From positions 62,001 through 126,000 of the forward strand of contig JAEWAQ010000073.1 in the NCBI GenBank assembly GCA_023391635.1: DNA of 64,000 nt, written 5' to 3'. Shown in pieces: positions 43,379-52,000 of the stretch (position 1 is the first letter of the stretch; every line of letters begins with the position of its first letter). The stretch comes from Bacillota bacterium. GTDB taxonomy: Bacteria > Bacillota > Bacilli > Paenibacillales > Paenibacillaceae. The position numbers were made by a program, and so were the translations under genes. The notes below the pieces were generated by a model. That model searched no databases, was not told the origin of the DNA, and saw only the letters and a program-made list of their open reading frames with translations.

Positions 43379-45355
43379 CTAAGCCAAGACCGAATGGCTC
43401 GATTTGGCTATCTGGTGAACGGTTAGGATGAACATCGCATGCGACCAGGTGAGCGGTACGACCCATGCCGCTTCGCCCGTGTGCCGGTCCGCCTGTTCGG
43501 GCAACAATCCGGCCGCCGTGCAACGCTGCATGGCCCAATCGAGGTGACGTCTCGCTCCATCGAGATCGCCGGCTGCCGCTCGAAATTGCGCGAGCCACAG
43601 AGTTGTGATGATCCATGGATTGCCGCCGATATAGACGTCGTCTTCATATCGCTTGATGCCGCCCACGACCGGCGAAGTCAGCGCTCGCTCTACCGCGTCG
43701 GCCGTTGCCGCGGCACGCGGGTCGTTCGGCGGCAACAGGCCGAACGGCACGGTGACTCCGAGCAGGCTTGCGTCGATGACGGGATCGATATCCAGACGGT
43801 ACTGCCTATAACCTTTCGGTTTGACGACGCTCGAAGCGCCGACTCCGTTTTCAAGCGTTTCCCTGTACTTCCGTTCGTTCACATGAAGATGGATGCCGCG
43901 GTAGAAACGATTATCCGTCTCGTTCCAGCAATGACGGATCACGCTTGCCGATACGGAGGACGCGGCTTGCCGGCAGCGTGCCGCAAGCGTTGCCGCTCCA
44001 GCAAGCTCGGCAAGCGCGGCGGCTCCTTGCAGCCCGCCGAAGACGGCCGTCGCGGAATACGTATGCTGACCTGTACGCTCTTCCCACAGATCAACGCTGG
44101 GATGCGGCAATCCGTTGTCTTCATCCAGGGAACGCAGCAGGAATTCAGCGCCTCTGCGAACCGAATCCGCCGTCATGGACAGGAAAGTCTGTCTCCTATC
44201 CTCCGGAAGCGCCTCGTAATGACGGTGCATGCCCCACAGGATCGAAGCGCCTTCGTCAATCTGCAAACCCCAGGAAGGAGCAAGCGATCCATCGTGATAG
44301 TGGCGCTGCTGCCAGGAACCGTCCTCGTCTTGGGCGGTAAGCGCCCAAGCATAGAAAGCGTCGGACAATTCGATTAACCCGACATCATCAAGCGCTGTCG
44401 TAATAAAGGCAGCGTCCCGCCCCCAGCAATAAGCATATCCGCCGCAACGGGAAAAATGTTCGTCGAACTCCGGAGCGGCGATGATGCTGCCGGTCTCCTC
44501 GTCGCTCATCAGCTTTAGGGCGAGAATGGATCTTTCATACAAATATTTGATTTCCGGTTCGTCGATCGGACAATCGGCAGCCATGCGAAGGAGCGCTTCG
44601 TCCGCGGAAGCTGCCAGGCCCCGCCATTCGTCGGCACGCTTGGATCTTGCGCGCGCCATCGCGTTCAACCCGTCCTGCAACGTGCGGCCTGCTGCCAAAT
44701 AGATCGGCAATTGTACCGAGGCCCCCGGCGGAATGTCATCGAATTGCCACTCCAGCGCCCCGTCCCGGGACAAATGGATCTCACTGCCGTCCAATTTATC
44801 TGCCGAGGCGCTATCCCACGCTTTTCCGGCTTGAAAGCTGGTGCATGCGTTTGCACTACCGACCAAAAAATAATAGTCTTTGCGGAAATGAACGAGCGCA
44901 TCGCTGTCTTGATGAAACATTGTGGTGTGATAGTAAGCGTTCTCGGCGATATGCAGAGCGGAATACCATACATAGGCGAAGCTGACCGGAACATGGCCCC
45001 GATTCGTGAAGCGATGATAATAAACGATGAAATCTTCTCCCGGTACGGCGAAATAAGACGTGTCTGCATCGACAGGCAAGAGGTTGGTCGCGGCAGCCAC
45101 TTCCCAAATATTCGTACGGGGGCGATAACCGGAGCGGTGCTCCCAATCGTCATCGGTGCCGTCGAACCAGGAAGTGCGCGCGTCAGCGCCCTTCATCCGA
45201 ACGCCGGTGCGTATCGTGTCAACGTGCTGCGGGAAGCCGACATTCGGCCACCACATCCGGACCATGCGGCCTGTATGCAGCATGGAAGCCAGAAAGCGCG
45301 AGTTGCCGATGACCGCGTCGATCAGGAACGGCTTGCTATCCATTGGCAAGTTCAT
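43379..45355 (-). CDS. GH15 glucoamylase-type glycoside hydrolase
   Basis: 658 residues without a signal peptide, so cytosolic. The N-terminal beta domain (about 1-250) and a C-terminal (alpha/alpha)6 barrel (about 265-650) are typical for prokaryotic GH15. Signature segments are CGGYAYCWGRDAAFITTALD, SWGLQIDEGASILWGM (catalytic Glu region) and LPLTWSHAMFIL-like VPLTWSHAMFILTV at the end. It releases glucose from imported maltodextrins or related alpha-glucans. ATG begins 8 bases after the LacI gene stop, so both form one minus-strand operon. Confidence 0.92.
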   Translation of the reverse strand: MNLPMDSKPFLIDAVIGNSRFLASMLHTGRMVRMWWPNVGFPQHVDTIRTGVRMKGADARTSWFDGTDDDWEHRSGYRPRTNIWEVAAATNLLPVDADTSYFAVPGEDFIVYYHRFTNRGHVPVSFAYVWYSALHIAENAYYHTTMFHQDSDALVHFRKDYYFLVGSANACTSFQAGKAWDSASADKLDGSEIHLSRDGALEWQFDDIPPGASVQLPIYLAAGRTLQDGLNAMARARSKRADEWRGLAASADEALLRMAADCPIDEPEIKYLYERSILALKLMSDEETGSIIAAPEFDEHFSRCGGYAYCWGRDAAFITTALDDVGLIELSDAFYAWALTAQDEDGSWQQRHYHDGSLAPSWGLQIDEGASILWGMHRHYEALPEDRRQTFLSMTADSVRRGAEFLLRSLDEDNGLPHPSVDLWEERTGQHTYSATAVFGGLQGAAALAELAGAATLAARCRQAASSVSASVIRHCWNETDNRFYRGIHLHVNERKYRETLENGVGASSVVKPKGYRQYRLDIDPVIDASLLGVTVPFGLLPPNDPRAAATADAVERALTSPVVGGIKRYEDDVYIGGNPWIITTLWLAQFRAAAGDLDGARRHLDWAMQRCTAAGLLPEQADRHTGEAAWVVPLTWSHAMFILTVHQIAKSSHSVLA

Positions 45356-45363
45356 TACGGTTA

Positions 45364-46395
45364 TCAGCTCCGTTTGGCGAGGGTGTTTAAAGAAGATTCA
45401 CGCACGATCAGCCGGTGCGGCACGATCATATGCGGGGTGGTCAAAGGTTCGCCTTCGATTACCCGGATCAGCATCTGCGAAGCCATATAGCCCAGTTCGT
45501 AAATGCCGATATCGATACTGCTGAGCGGCGGCGACGACAGAGAGGACAACGCAATGTTGTTGAAGCTGACCAAGGCCAGATCGTCGGGAACGCGATAGCC
45601 AAGTTCGGACAGCCCGCGCATGATGCCGAAAGTCACAATGTCGTCAATCACGACGAGCGCGGTCGGCCTCTCCGGCAAGTTCATGAAGAACGACATCGCC
45701 CGATAACCGCTTTCTTGCAAAAACTCTCCTTCGACGATCCATTCCGGACGCGCAGGCAGTCGGTGTGCGGCAATCGCTTTACGGTACCCTTCCATCCGAT
45801 CCTGCGAGACGGTCAAGTTCGGAGGCCCGCTGACGAAGCCGATGCGTTCATGACCTTGTGCAATAAGATGAAACGTCGCGTCGTAAGCAGCCTGCACGTT
45901 GTCGTTATCGACGCACGGCACGGTTTCGTCGCCCGGATCGTGTCCGATCAGGACGAATGGAAACTTCTCTTTCTTCAAAAAAGCGATGATGGGATCGTTC
46001 TTGCGTGATTGCAGCAAAATGATGCCGTCCACCCGGCGGCCTTTCACCAGGCGGGTAACCGCGCCGACTTCATCTAGTTCCGTACTGCCTGTCGTCATCA
46101 GAATATCGTACCCGTTGCGAGATGCCTGGGTGGTCAGTCCTCTAATATTTTCTGCGAAGAAGTGGTTCTGGAACAATTCTTCGGCAGGTCTTGGCAGAAT
46201 CATGCCCAAAGTGTTCGTTTTATTGGAAACGAGGCTGCGTGCCATTATATTCGAATGATAGCCGAGCTCTTCCATGACCTGCTTGACTTTGTTCGCCGTT
46301 GCCTTGCTGATTCTCGGATGGTCGGACAGCACGCGCGATACGGTCGAAGGGGAGACTCCCGCTTTTTTGGCTACATCCTTGATCGTGATTGTCAT
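45364..46395 (-). CDS. LacI family regulator of the maltodextrin locus (MalR-like)
   Basis: 343 residues from ATG 46395 (AAGGAAG 8 bases upstream). The N-terminal HTH (TITIKDVAKKAGVSPSTVSRVLSDHPRISKATANKV) is preceded by longer frame that is not homologous. The sugar-binding core contains FVSGPPNLTVSQDRMEGY and LVSFNNIALSSLSSPPLSSIDI. Genes on both sides (GH15, binding protein, permeases, amylases) make a maltose/maltodextrin repressor the best guess. Operators of the GCAAACGTTTGC type lie upstream of it and of the binding-protein gene. Confidence 0.92.
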   Translation of the reverse strand: MTITIKDVAKKAGVSPSTVSRVLSDHPRISKATANKVKQVMEELGYHSNIMARSLVSNKTNTLGMILPRPAEELFQNHFFAENIRGLTTQASRNGYDILMTTGSTELDEVGAVTRLVKGRRVDGIILLQSRKNDPIIAFLKKEKFPFVLIGHDPGDETVPCVDNDNVQAAYDATFHLIAQGHERIGFVSGPPNLTVSQDRMEGYRKAIAAHRLPARPEWIVEGEFLQESGYRAMSFFMNLPERPTALVVIDDIVTFGIMRGLSELGYRVPDDLALVSFNNIALSSLSSPPLSSIDIGIYELGYMASQMLIRVIEGEPLTTPHMIVPHRLIVRESSLNTLAKRS

Positions 46396-46434
46396 CGGTT
46401 CGACTTCCTTTTTTGGTAGAAGTATATGGACCCC

Positions 46435-46449
46435 AAGCAAACGCTTGTT
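46435..46449. promoter_or_regulatory. LacI-type operator near the regulator gene
   Basis: AAGCAAACGCTTGTT, an imperfect palindrome with central CG, 40 bases upstream of the LacI-gene start. Suggests autoregulation. Confidence 0.5.
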
Positions 46450-46560
46450 ACGAGTGTGCCACAATTTGCATAGATGAGCAAGAAATGAGATTGTGCAAGA
46501 GTGGCAGAAATACGAAGAAAATGAAAGATAACCCCCTGATTTATGCGAAAAAATAAGTTG

Positions 46561-46597
46561 TGCAAACGTTTTACTTATCCTTTGATTTACGTATGAT
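46561..46597 (+). promoter_or_regulatory. promoter of the maltodextrin operon with LacI-type operator
   Basis: TGCAAACGTTTTAC (46561-46574) overlaps a -35-like TTTTAC; TATGAT at 46592-46597 follows after 17 bases. An operator on the -35 would block polymerase. The 380-base stretch 46396-46774 has no gene and holds these sites. Confidence 0.55.
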
Positions 46598-46608
46598 GGA
46601 ATTAACCT

Positions 46609-46622
46609 GATAAGCGCTTACA
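46609..46622 (+). promoter_or_regulatory. cre-like site
   Basis: AAGCGCTTACA matches 12 of 14 positions of the CcpA cre consensus and lies just downstream of the -10, a roadblock position. It includes the perfect palindrome TAAGCGCTTA. Confidence 0.45.
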
Positions 46623-46698
46623 ACGGGGCGTTGGGTGAATGGAATCGCAGGAGAAGACGAAAATCGCTCGTTTCGTGCAACTATTCCATACATTTAGA

Positions 46699-46710
46699 GC
46701 AAACGTTTGC
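46699..46710. promoter_or_regulatory. perfect LacI-family operator
   Basis: GCAAACGTTTGC is a perfect 12-base palindrome 65 bases upstream of the binding-protein start, about 138 bases downstream of the first operator, so looping repression is possible. Confidence 0.6.
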
Positions 46711-46774
46711 ACAAGCGTAAGATCAACATCGTCGCGTCCTGCTACTACTGATGAGGAGAGGGGTTTCAAGGTTT

Positions 46775-48097
46775 ATGAAAAAGACCGGTTTGTTGCTGCT
46801 GTCTCTTGTCGTTGTTCTTATGTTGGCGCTTACGGCATGCGGAGGGAAATCGGAAGGCGGGAACGACGCATCGCCATCGGCATCTTCGTCCAGTCCTGCC
46901 GCAACCGGCAGCGCGGCACCTTCGGAGTCGGCCGCGGCAGAAGATGACGGCCTGGAGGTGGAAGAAGGCGCATCCATTATCGTATGGGAATCCAAGGAGT
47001 TCCGCACGCGCATGGAGGCGATCGCCAAAGCGTTCACGGACGAATACAAAATACCGGTGAAGATCGAAGAGGTCAACGAGCCGGATCAAATCAACAAATT
47101 GATGAATGACGGTCCCGCCGGAGTCGGCGCCGATGTCGTCATATTCCCGCACGACAATCTCGGCAAAGCGGTTGCCGCCGGATTGCTGCTGCCCAACGAT
47201 TATTTCGCCGACGTGACGAAGGAAGAAAATTCCGAAGCGTCGGTGAAGGCGTTCACCTTCAAAGATGAGCTTTACGGTTACCCCCGGTCTGTCGAAACTT
47301 ACGGTCTATTCTACAATAAAGACCTGATTCCGAATCCGCCCAAGTCGTATGAGGAAATCATCGCCTTCGCCAAAACGTTCAACGACCCGCAAAATCAGAA
47401 GTACGCGCTTATGTGGGAAATCAGCAACTTCTATTACGCCTACTCCTTCCTGGCTACGCCCGGCGGCTATGTGTTCGGGCAGAACGGCACAGACCCGGCC
47501 GACATCGGGCTGAACAACGATGCGGCGGTCAAGGGCGCCTCGGTCTACCAGTCTTTGAAAGAGATCCTTCCGATGAATTCCGGCGATGCGACGTTCGACG
47601 TCAAGAAAGGACTGTTTACGAGCGGCAAGCTTGCGCTTGATATTAACGGTCCCTGGGCGATCGCGGACTTGAAGGCGGCAGGCGTCAACTTCGGCATCGC
47701 GCCTCTGCCTACGATCGACGGCAAGCCGAACGTTTCCTTCTCGGGCGTTAAGGGCTATGCGGTCAATGCCTTCTCCAAGTATCCGAACGCCTCCCGGCTG
47801 TTCGCCCGGTTCGCTTCCACGAAGGACAATCAATTGGAAGATTTCAAGGCGCTCGGTTTCCTGCCGTCCAATAAGGAAGCGGCGCAGGATCCGGCCGTGA
47901 CGGCCGATCCGCTCGTCGTCGGCATTCTCGAGCAGTTCGTCCATTCCTATCCGATGCCGGCGATTCCGGAGATGGGCAACGTATGGGGCCCCGGCCAAGC
48001 GGCGATGGCGGACATTTGGGATAAAGGGACCGATCCGAAAACAGCGCTCGATAACGCGGCGAAACAAATCAAGGAAGCGAATGCGGCCGTCAAATAA
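46775..48097 (+). CDS. maltodextrin-binding lipoprotein of an ABC importer (MdxE/MalX-like)
   Basis: 440 residues. Lipoprotein signal MKKTGLLLLSLVVVLMLALTAC with Cys22 lipidated, then a low-complexity Ser/Ala/Glu linker and a binding fold (SIIVWESKEFRTRMEAIAKAFTDEYKI ... INGPWAIADLKAAGVNFGIAPLP). That region is typical of maltose/maltodextrin-binding proteins. I start at ATG 46775; an in-frame ATG at 46751 adds eight residues and has no ribosome site. First gene of the plus-strand maltodextrin operon, followed by a stem-loop. Confidence 0.93.
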   Translation: MKKTGLLLLSLVVVLMLALTACGGKSEGGNDASPSASSSSPAATGSAAPSESAAAEDDGLEVEEGASIIVWESKEFRTRMEAIAKAFTDEYKIPVKIEEVNEPDQINKLMNDGPAGVGADVVIFPHDNLGKAVAAGLLLPNDYFADVTKEENSEASVKAFTFKDELYGYPRSVETYGLFYNKDLIPNPPKSYEEIIAFAKTFNDPQNQKYALMWEISNFYYAYSFLATPGGYVFGQNGTDPADIGLNNDAAVKGASVYQSLKEILPMNSGDATFDVKKGLFTSGKLALDINGPWAIADLKAAGVNFGIAPLPTIDGKPNVSFSGVKGYAVNAFSKYPNASRLFARFASTKDNQLEDFKALGFLPSNKEAAQDPAVTADPLVVGILEQFVHSYPMPAIPEMGNVWGPGQAAMADIWDKGTDPKTALDNAAKQIKEANAAVK

Positions 48098-48106
48098 ATC
48101 GATTCG

Positions 48107-48127
48107 GGCCCCCGGCGTCCGGGGGCC
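48107..48127 (+). terminator. GC-rich mid-operon stem-loop
   Basis: GGCCCCCGG pairs with CCGGGGGCC around a 3-base loop, 10 bases after the binding-protein stop, with little T-run. Likely protects the upstream mRNA or attenuates permease expression. Confidence 0.6.
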
Positions 48128-48164
48128 TGTTCCGATCAGGCGTCGTGAAAGGGTGGTGCGTCTA

Positions 48165-49475
48165 GTGAATATGGGGCTGACAGCTGCGGTGTTATCCTTC
48201 GTCGCTCCGGGTCTGGGGCAGCTGTATAACCGCCAATGGATCAAAGGACTGCTGTTTTTGGCGGTCGATGCGCTCGGGCTGTGGTATTTCATTCAGCATC
48301 TTCCGCGGGCCGTCTGGGGAATCGTGACGCTGGGAACCCAGAAGCAGCATATGGAGAAGGTTGGGAAAATCACGAAGATGGTCCCGGGAGACCATTCCAT
48401 CCATTTGCTCGTAGAGGGCCTGATCATCCTGATCTTCTTTGCGATTTTCGTCTGGTTCTACGTGCAAGCCGTGACGGACGCCCGGCGCAATGGCCATCTG
48501 CTGGCAGGCGGCGGGCGGCCCCCTTCCTTCTTCAAGTCGGCGGGCTCTTTGTTCGATAAGACGTTTCCGTACACGATGCTGGCGCTGCCGGCGATCGGCA
48601 TCCTGTTTCTTACGATCATGCCGATTCTGTTCGGCATCCTGATAGCCTTCACGAATTTCTCCGGCCCGAATTTCGTGCCGCCGAACGCCCTGGTCGATTG
48701 GGTCGGATTTCGCACCTTCGCGGATCTGCTGACGCTGAAGACGTGGAGTTATACGTTCTGGCATGTGCTTGCCTGGACGGTGGAATGGGCGGTGCTGTCC
48801 ACGGTCACCACCTATTTCGGCGGAATGCTGGTCGCTATGCTCGTACAACAGCCCGGCATCCGTTTCAAGAAATTTTGGCGCACTTTATTTATCGTTCCGT
48901 TCGCCATTCCCCAATTGTGCTCGGCGCTGATCATGAACAATCTGTTCAATGGCGAATTCGGCCCGGTCAATCAATATTTGGGCATGCTGGGCATCGATAA
49001 GATCGGCTGGCTGACGGATCCGCAATGGGCGAAATTCACCGTCGTGCTGGTCAACGCCTGGTTCGGCATTCCGGTTACGATGATGCTCATGTTCGGGGTA
49101 TTGTCCACGATTCCGAGAGATCTGTACGAGGCGGCGGACGTGGACGGAGCGACTTCCTTCCAGAAATTCCGCACCATTACGCTGCCCCGTATTTTGTTCG
49201 TGACGGCTCCGGTGCTGATCATGCAATTTGCCGGCAATATCAACAACTTCAACGCGATTTATTTGCTCACCGGCGGCGACCCGAAGACCGGGGATTATCA
49301 GTTCGCCGGTCAGACCGACCTGCTCGTGACATGGCTTTACAAGCTGACGCTCGACAATAACAAGTACAATTTCGCCTCGGCCATCGGGATCATCGTCTTC
49401 CTGATCATTGCCTCCATCTCGATCATCAGTTATTTGCAGACGAAGTCGTTCAAAGAGGAGGATATGGTGCAATGA
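48165..49475 (+). CDS. maltodextrin ABC permease with N-terminal extension (MdxF/MalF-like)
   Basis: About 436 residues from GTG 48165 (AAAGGGTGG upstream); the longer frame back to 48081 contains the stem-loop and was rejected. An N-terminal extra region with about two or three helices (residues 1-110, VLSFVAPGLGQLYNRQWIKGLL) precedes the core permease with the EAA loop YEAADVDGATSFQKFRTITLP near 350. The MdxF/MalF layout is the same length. It forms the channel with the next subunit; an ATPase must come from elsewhere. Confidence 0.92.
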   Translation: MNMGLTAAVLSFVAPGLGQLYNRQWIKGLLFLAVDALGLWYFIQHLPRAVWGIVTLGTQKQHMEKVGKITKMVPGDHSIHLLVEGLIILIFFAIFVWFYVQAVTDARRNGHLLAGGGRPPSFFKSAGSLFDKTFPYTMLALPAIGILFLTIMPILFGILIAFTNFSGPNFVPPNALVDWVGFRTFADLLTLKTWSYTFWHVLAWTVEWAVLSTVTTYFGGMLVAMLVQQPGIRFKKFWRTLFIVPFAIPQLCSALIMNNLFNGEFGPVNQYLGMLGIDKIGWLTDPQWAKFTVVLVNAWFGIPVTMMLMFGVLSTIPRDLYEAADVDGATSFQKFRTITLPRILFVTAPVLIMQFAGNINNFNAIYLLTGGDPKTGDYQFAGQTDLLVTWLYKLTLDNNKYNFASAIGIIVFLIIASISIISYLQTKSFKEEDMVQ

Positions 49476-50311
49476 AGAAATCAGGGACGCGCGTGCGCCT
49501 GTTTTTCAGCTATGTCCTGCTCGTGCTGCTCGGAATCAGCGTCGTCTATCCGACCGTATGGATCCTCGTTTCTTCGTTCCGGCCGGGCGGGGCCATCTAC
49601 AGCCCCACGTTCTTTCCCGCCCGTTGGACGACGGAACACTACGCCGATCTGTTTACCGACAAGAGCTTCGTGTTCGGACGCTGGTATTGGAATACGCTGA
49701 AAATCGCCGTTTTTACGATGATCTTCGGGACACTGGGGACGACGCTCGTCGCTTATGTGCTGTCGCGGTTTCGGTTCAGGGGACGGAAGACGACCTTGAC
49801 GACGGTGCTGATTCTCGGGATGTTCCCTAACTTCATGGCGTTGATCTCGATCTTCCTGCTGCTGTATCAATTTGATCTGCTGAACACGCATTTGGCGCTG
49901 ATCATCGTCTATTCCTGCGGCGCGCCGGTGATGTCCACCTTTATCGTCAAAGGCTTCTTCGACACGATTCCCCGCAGCCTGGAAGAATCTGCGCGGATCG
50001 ACGGGGCCAGCCATATGACGGTTTTCTGGCGCATCATGTTTCCGCTGGCCAAGCCGATATTGACCTATATGGCGGTCACGACGTTCGTCGGCGCGTGGAT
50101 CGATTTCATTTTGTCCCGGCTCGTCCTGCGCTCGCGCGAACAGTGGACGGTGGCAGTCGGCTTGTGGGATTTGGCGACCAATTTCCGCACGGCCAATTTT
50201 ACGATGTTCGCCGCAGGGTGCGTATTGGTGGCGCTGCCGATCACGGTCGTCTATTTGCTGTTGCAGCGGTTCATTGTGGAAGGGCTCACATCGGGAGCAA
50301 ACAAAGGATGA
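49472..50311 (+). CDS. maltodextrin ABC permease (MdxG/MalG-like)
   Basis: 279 residues, six helices, EAA loop LEESARIDGASHMTVFWRIMFPLAKP near 175. Starts 4 bases before the end of the previous gene and its stop overlaps the next start (ATGA). Second channel subunit of the maltodextrin importer. Confidence 0.94.
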   Translation: MKKSGTRVRLFFSYVLLVLLGISVVYPTVWILVSSFRPGGAIYSPTFFPARWTTEHYADLFTDKSFVFGRWYWNTLKIAVFTMIFGTLGTTLVAYVLSRFRFRGRKTTLTTVLILGMFPNFMALISIFLLLYQFDLLNTHLALIIVYSCGAPVMSTFIVKGFFDTIPRSLEESARIDGASHMTVFWRIMFPLAKPILTYMAVTTFVGAWIDFILSRLVLRSREQWTVAVGLWDLATNFRTANFTMFAAGCVLVALPITVVYLLLQRFIVEGLTSGANKG

Positions 50312-51921
50312 TTCGGATAATGGCAAAGGGGGAGCCGCCTCGTGGATCGCAGAGGTACGGGATGATTGCCGCGTTAATGCTGGCGGCAATCGCGCTTCTT
50401 ACTTCCTGCGCGTCGCTCGGGCGATCCGATCCGCCAGCATCTGCCGGACCGTCCGGCGTCTTCTATGAAATCTTCGTCCGCTCGTTCGCGGATTCGAACG
50501 GGGACGGCATCGGCGATTTGAACGGCTTGACGGACCGGCTCGATTACGTGCAATCGCTCGGAGCGGACGGTATCTGGCTGATGCCGATCAACCCGTCGCC
50601 CAGCTATCACGGTTATGATGTAACCGATTATAAGGGGATTCATCCGGATTACGGCACGATGGAAGATTTCAAACGGCTGCTCGCGGAGGCGCACAAGCGG
50701 GGAATTCGCGTCATCATGGACCTGGTCGTCAATCATACGAGCAGCGAGCATCCCTGGTTCATGGAAGCGGCAGCCGGAGCGGACAATTCGCGCCGGGACT
50801 GGTACGTCTGGTCAAGCGCTCGCGGCGGGCGCACTCCGGCGGACGGAGCGACTGGCGCTCCTCCTTGGCATGCGATGAACGGCGACGATTATCTCGGAAT
50901 TTTCTGGGAGGGCATGCCGGACCTCAATTTCGACAATCCCGACGTACGCCAGGCCATGAAGGAGATCGGGCAATATTGGCTGCGGCAAGGCGTTGACGGG
51001 TTCCGGCTGGATGCGGCCAAGCATGTGTACGGCGATTTCAATTCGACGATCAACACGCCGACGGTGAAGCAGAACAACCAACGATGGTGGCAGGAATTCC
51101 GCAGCGCGATGAATGAAGTGAACCCTGAAGCCTATCTCGTCGGGGAAGTGTGGGACGGTCCGGCCGTCATCGGACCTTATTTGAACAAGGCGTTCGATTC
51201 CGCGTTTAACTTCGACTTGGCGGCCCAACTGCTTGGCGCGGCCGAAGCCGAACGAGCGGCGGATATCGGCTTTACGCTCTCGCGTATTCACGAATTTTAC
51301 GCCAAATCCGCAGATGGGCCATTCACGGATGCTCTGTTCCTGTCCAATCACGATCAGAACCGGGTGATGTCCGTGCTCGGAGGCTATGTCCATCATGCCA
51401 AGACGGCTGCCGCCATGCTGCTGACGATGCCGGGCAACGTCTTCGTCTATTACGGCGAAGAACTCGGCATGAGCGGCATGAAGCCGGATGAACGCATTCG
51501 CGAGCCCTTCCCGTGGAAGCGCGAGCCCGGCATGCCGGGGGAAACTACCTGGGAAGCGGCGACATATCGCGGAGACGGATCGATATCCGTGGAAGCGGAA
51601 GAGGCTGCGGACGATTCCTTGCTGAGCCGGTACCGCATGCTGATCTCATGGCGTCAGAAGGACGCCGCCCTGCGCGAAGGGACGATCGGAACCTACGAGA
51701 GCGGCAATCCCGCGGTCATGGCCTATACGCGTGCTGTTGGCAATGAGCGGCGGCTCGTGCTGCACAATTTATCCGGGCTGTCCCAAGCCGTACCTTTACG
51801 AGCGGCACAGGAGCCGGACGAACAATATCGTTCCATCGCCAGATCGACCGATCCGTCCGCATCGCTGCGCAAAGGGGCGATTCAGCTTCCTCCGTATACG
51901 ACCGTCATTTTGAAACCGTGA
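50308..51921 (+). CDS. GH13 alpha-amylase-type lipoprotein
   Basis: 537 residues from ATG 50308, which overlaps the permease stop. An N-terminal signal ending LLTSC gives a lipobox, so the enzyme is probably anchored outside the membrane. GH13 regions are clear: GYDVTDYKGIHPDYG, VIMDLVVNHTSSEHPWF, the nucleophile Asp in VDGFRLDAAKHVY, the acid/base Glu in YLVGEVWDG and LSNHDQNRVMSVL. It should cut alpha-1,4-glucans at the surface to feed the importer. An ATG at 50320 is an alternative start. Confidence 0.93.
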   Translation: MIRIMAKGEPPRGSQRYGMIAALMLAAIALLTSCASLGRSDPPASAGPSGVFYEIFVRSFADSNGDGIGDLNGLTDRLDYVQSLGADGIWLMPINPSPSYHGYDVTDYKGIHPDYGTMEDFKRLLAEAHKRGIRVIMDLVVNHTSSEHPWFMEAAAGADNSRRDWYVWSSARGGRTPADGATGAPPWHAMNGDDYLGIFWEGMPDLNFDNPDVRQAMKEIGQYWLRQGVDGFRLDAAKHVYGDFNSTINTPTVKQNNQRWWQEFRSAMNEVNPEAYLVGEVWDGPAVIGPYLNKAFDSAFNFDLAAQLLGAAEAERAADIGFTLSRIHEFYAKSADGPFTDALFLSNHDQNRVMSVLGGYVHHAKTAAAMLLTMPGNVFVYYGEELGMSGMKPDERIREPFPWKREPGMPGETTWEAATYRGDGSISVEAEEAADDSLLSRYRMLISWRQKDAALREGTIGTYESGNPAVMAYTRAVGNERRLVLHNLSGLSQAVPLRAAQEPDEQYRSIARSTDPSASLRKGAIQLPPYTTVILKP

Positions 51922-51935
51922 AAGGAAAAAAGGCG

Positions 51936-51977
51936 AAGCCCTCCTTGCCATCTTAGTGTGGTAAGGAGGGCTTTTGC
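51936..51977. terminator. bidirectional terminator between two GH13 genes
   Basis: AAGCCCTCCTTGCCA pairs with TGGTAAGGAGGGCTT (one G-U) between convergent genes, followed by TTGCTT on the plus side and preceded by AAAAAAGG-type sequence that gives a T-run on the minus side. Confidence 0.88.
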
Positions 51978-52000
51978 TTAACGATCCAGAAAGTATAAAG

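Noticed and set aside
43270..43379. Possible SAM riboswitch before mtnK
   Set aside because: A stretch on the minus strand (GCCCGAT ... GGCAA) superficially resembles part of the S-box core, but it lies upstream of the predicted promoter, has no flanking helix P1 and no terminator.
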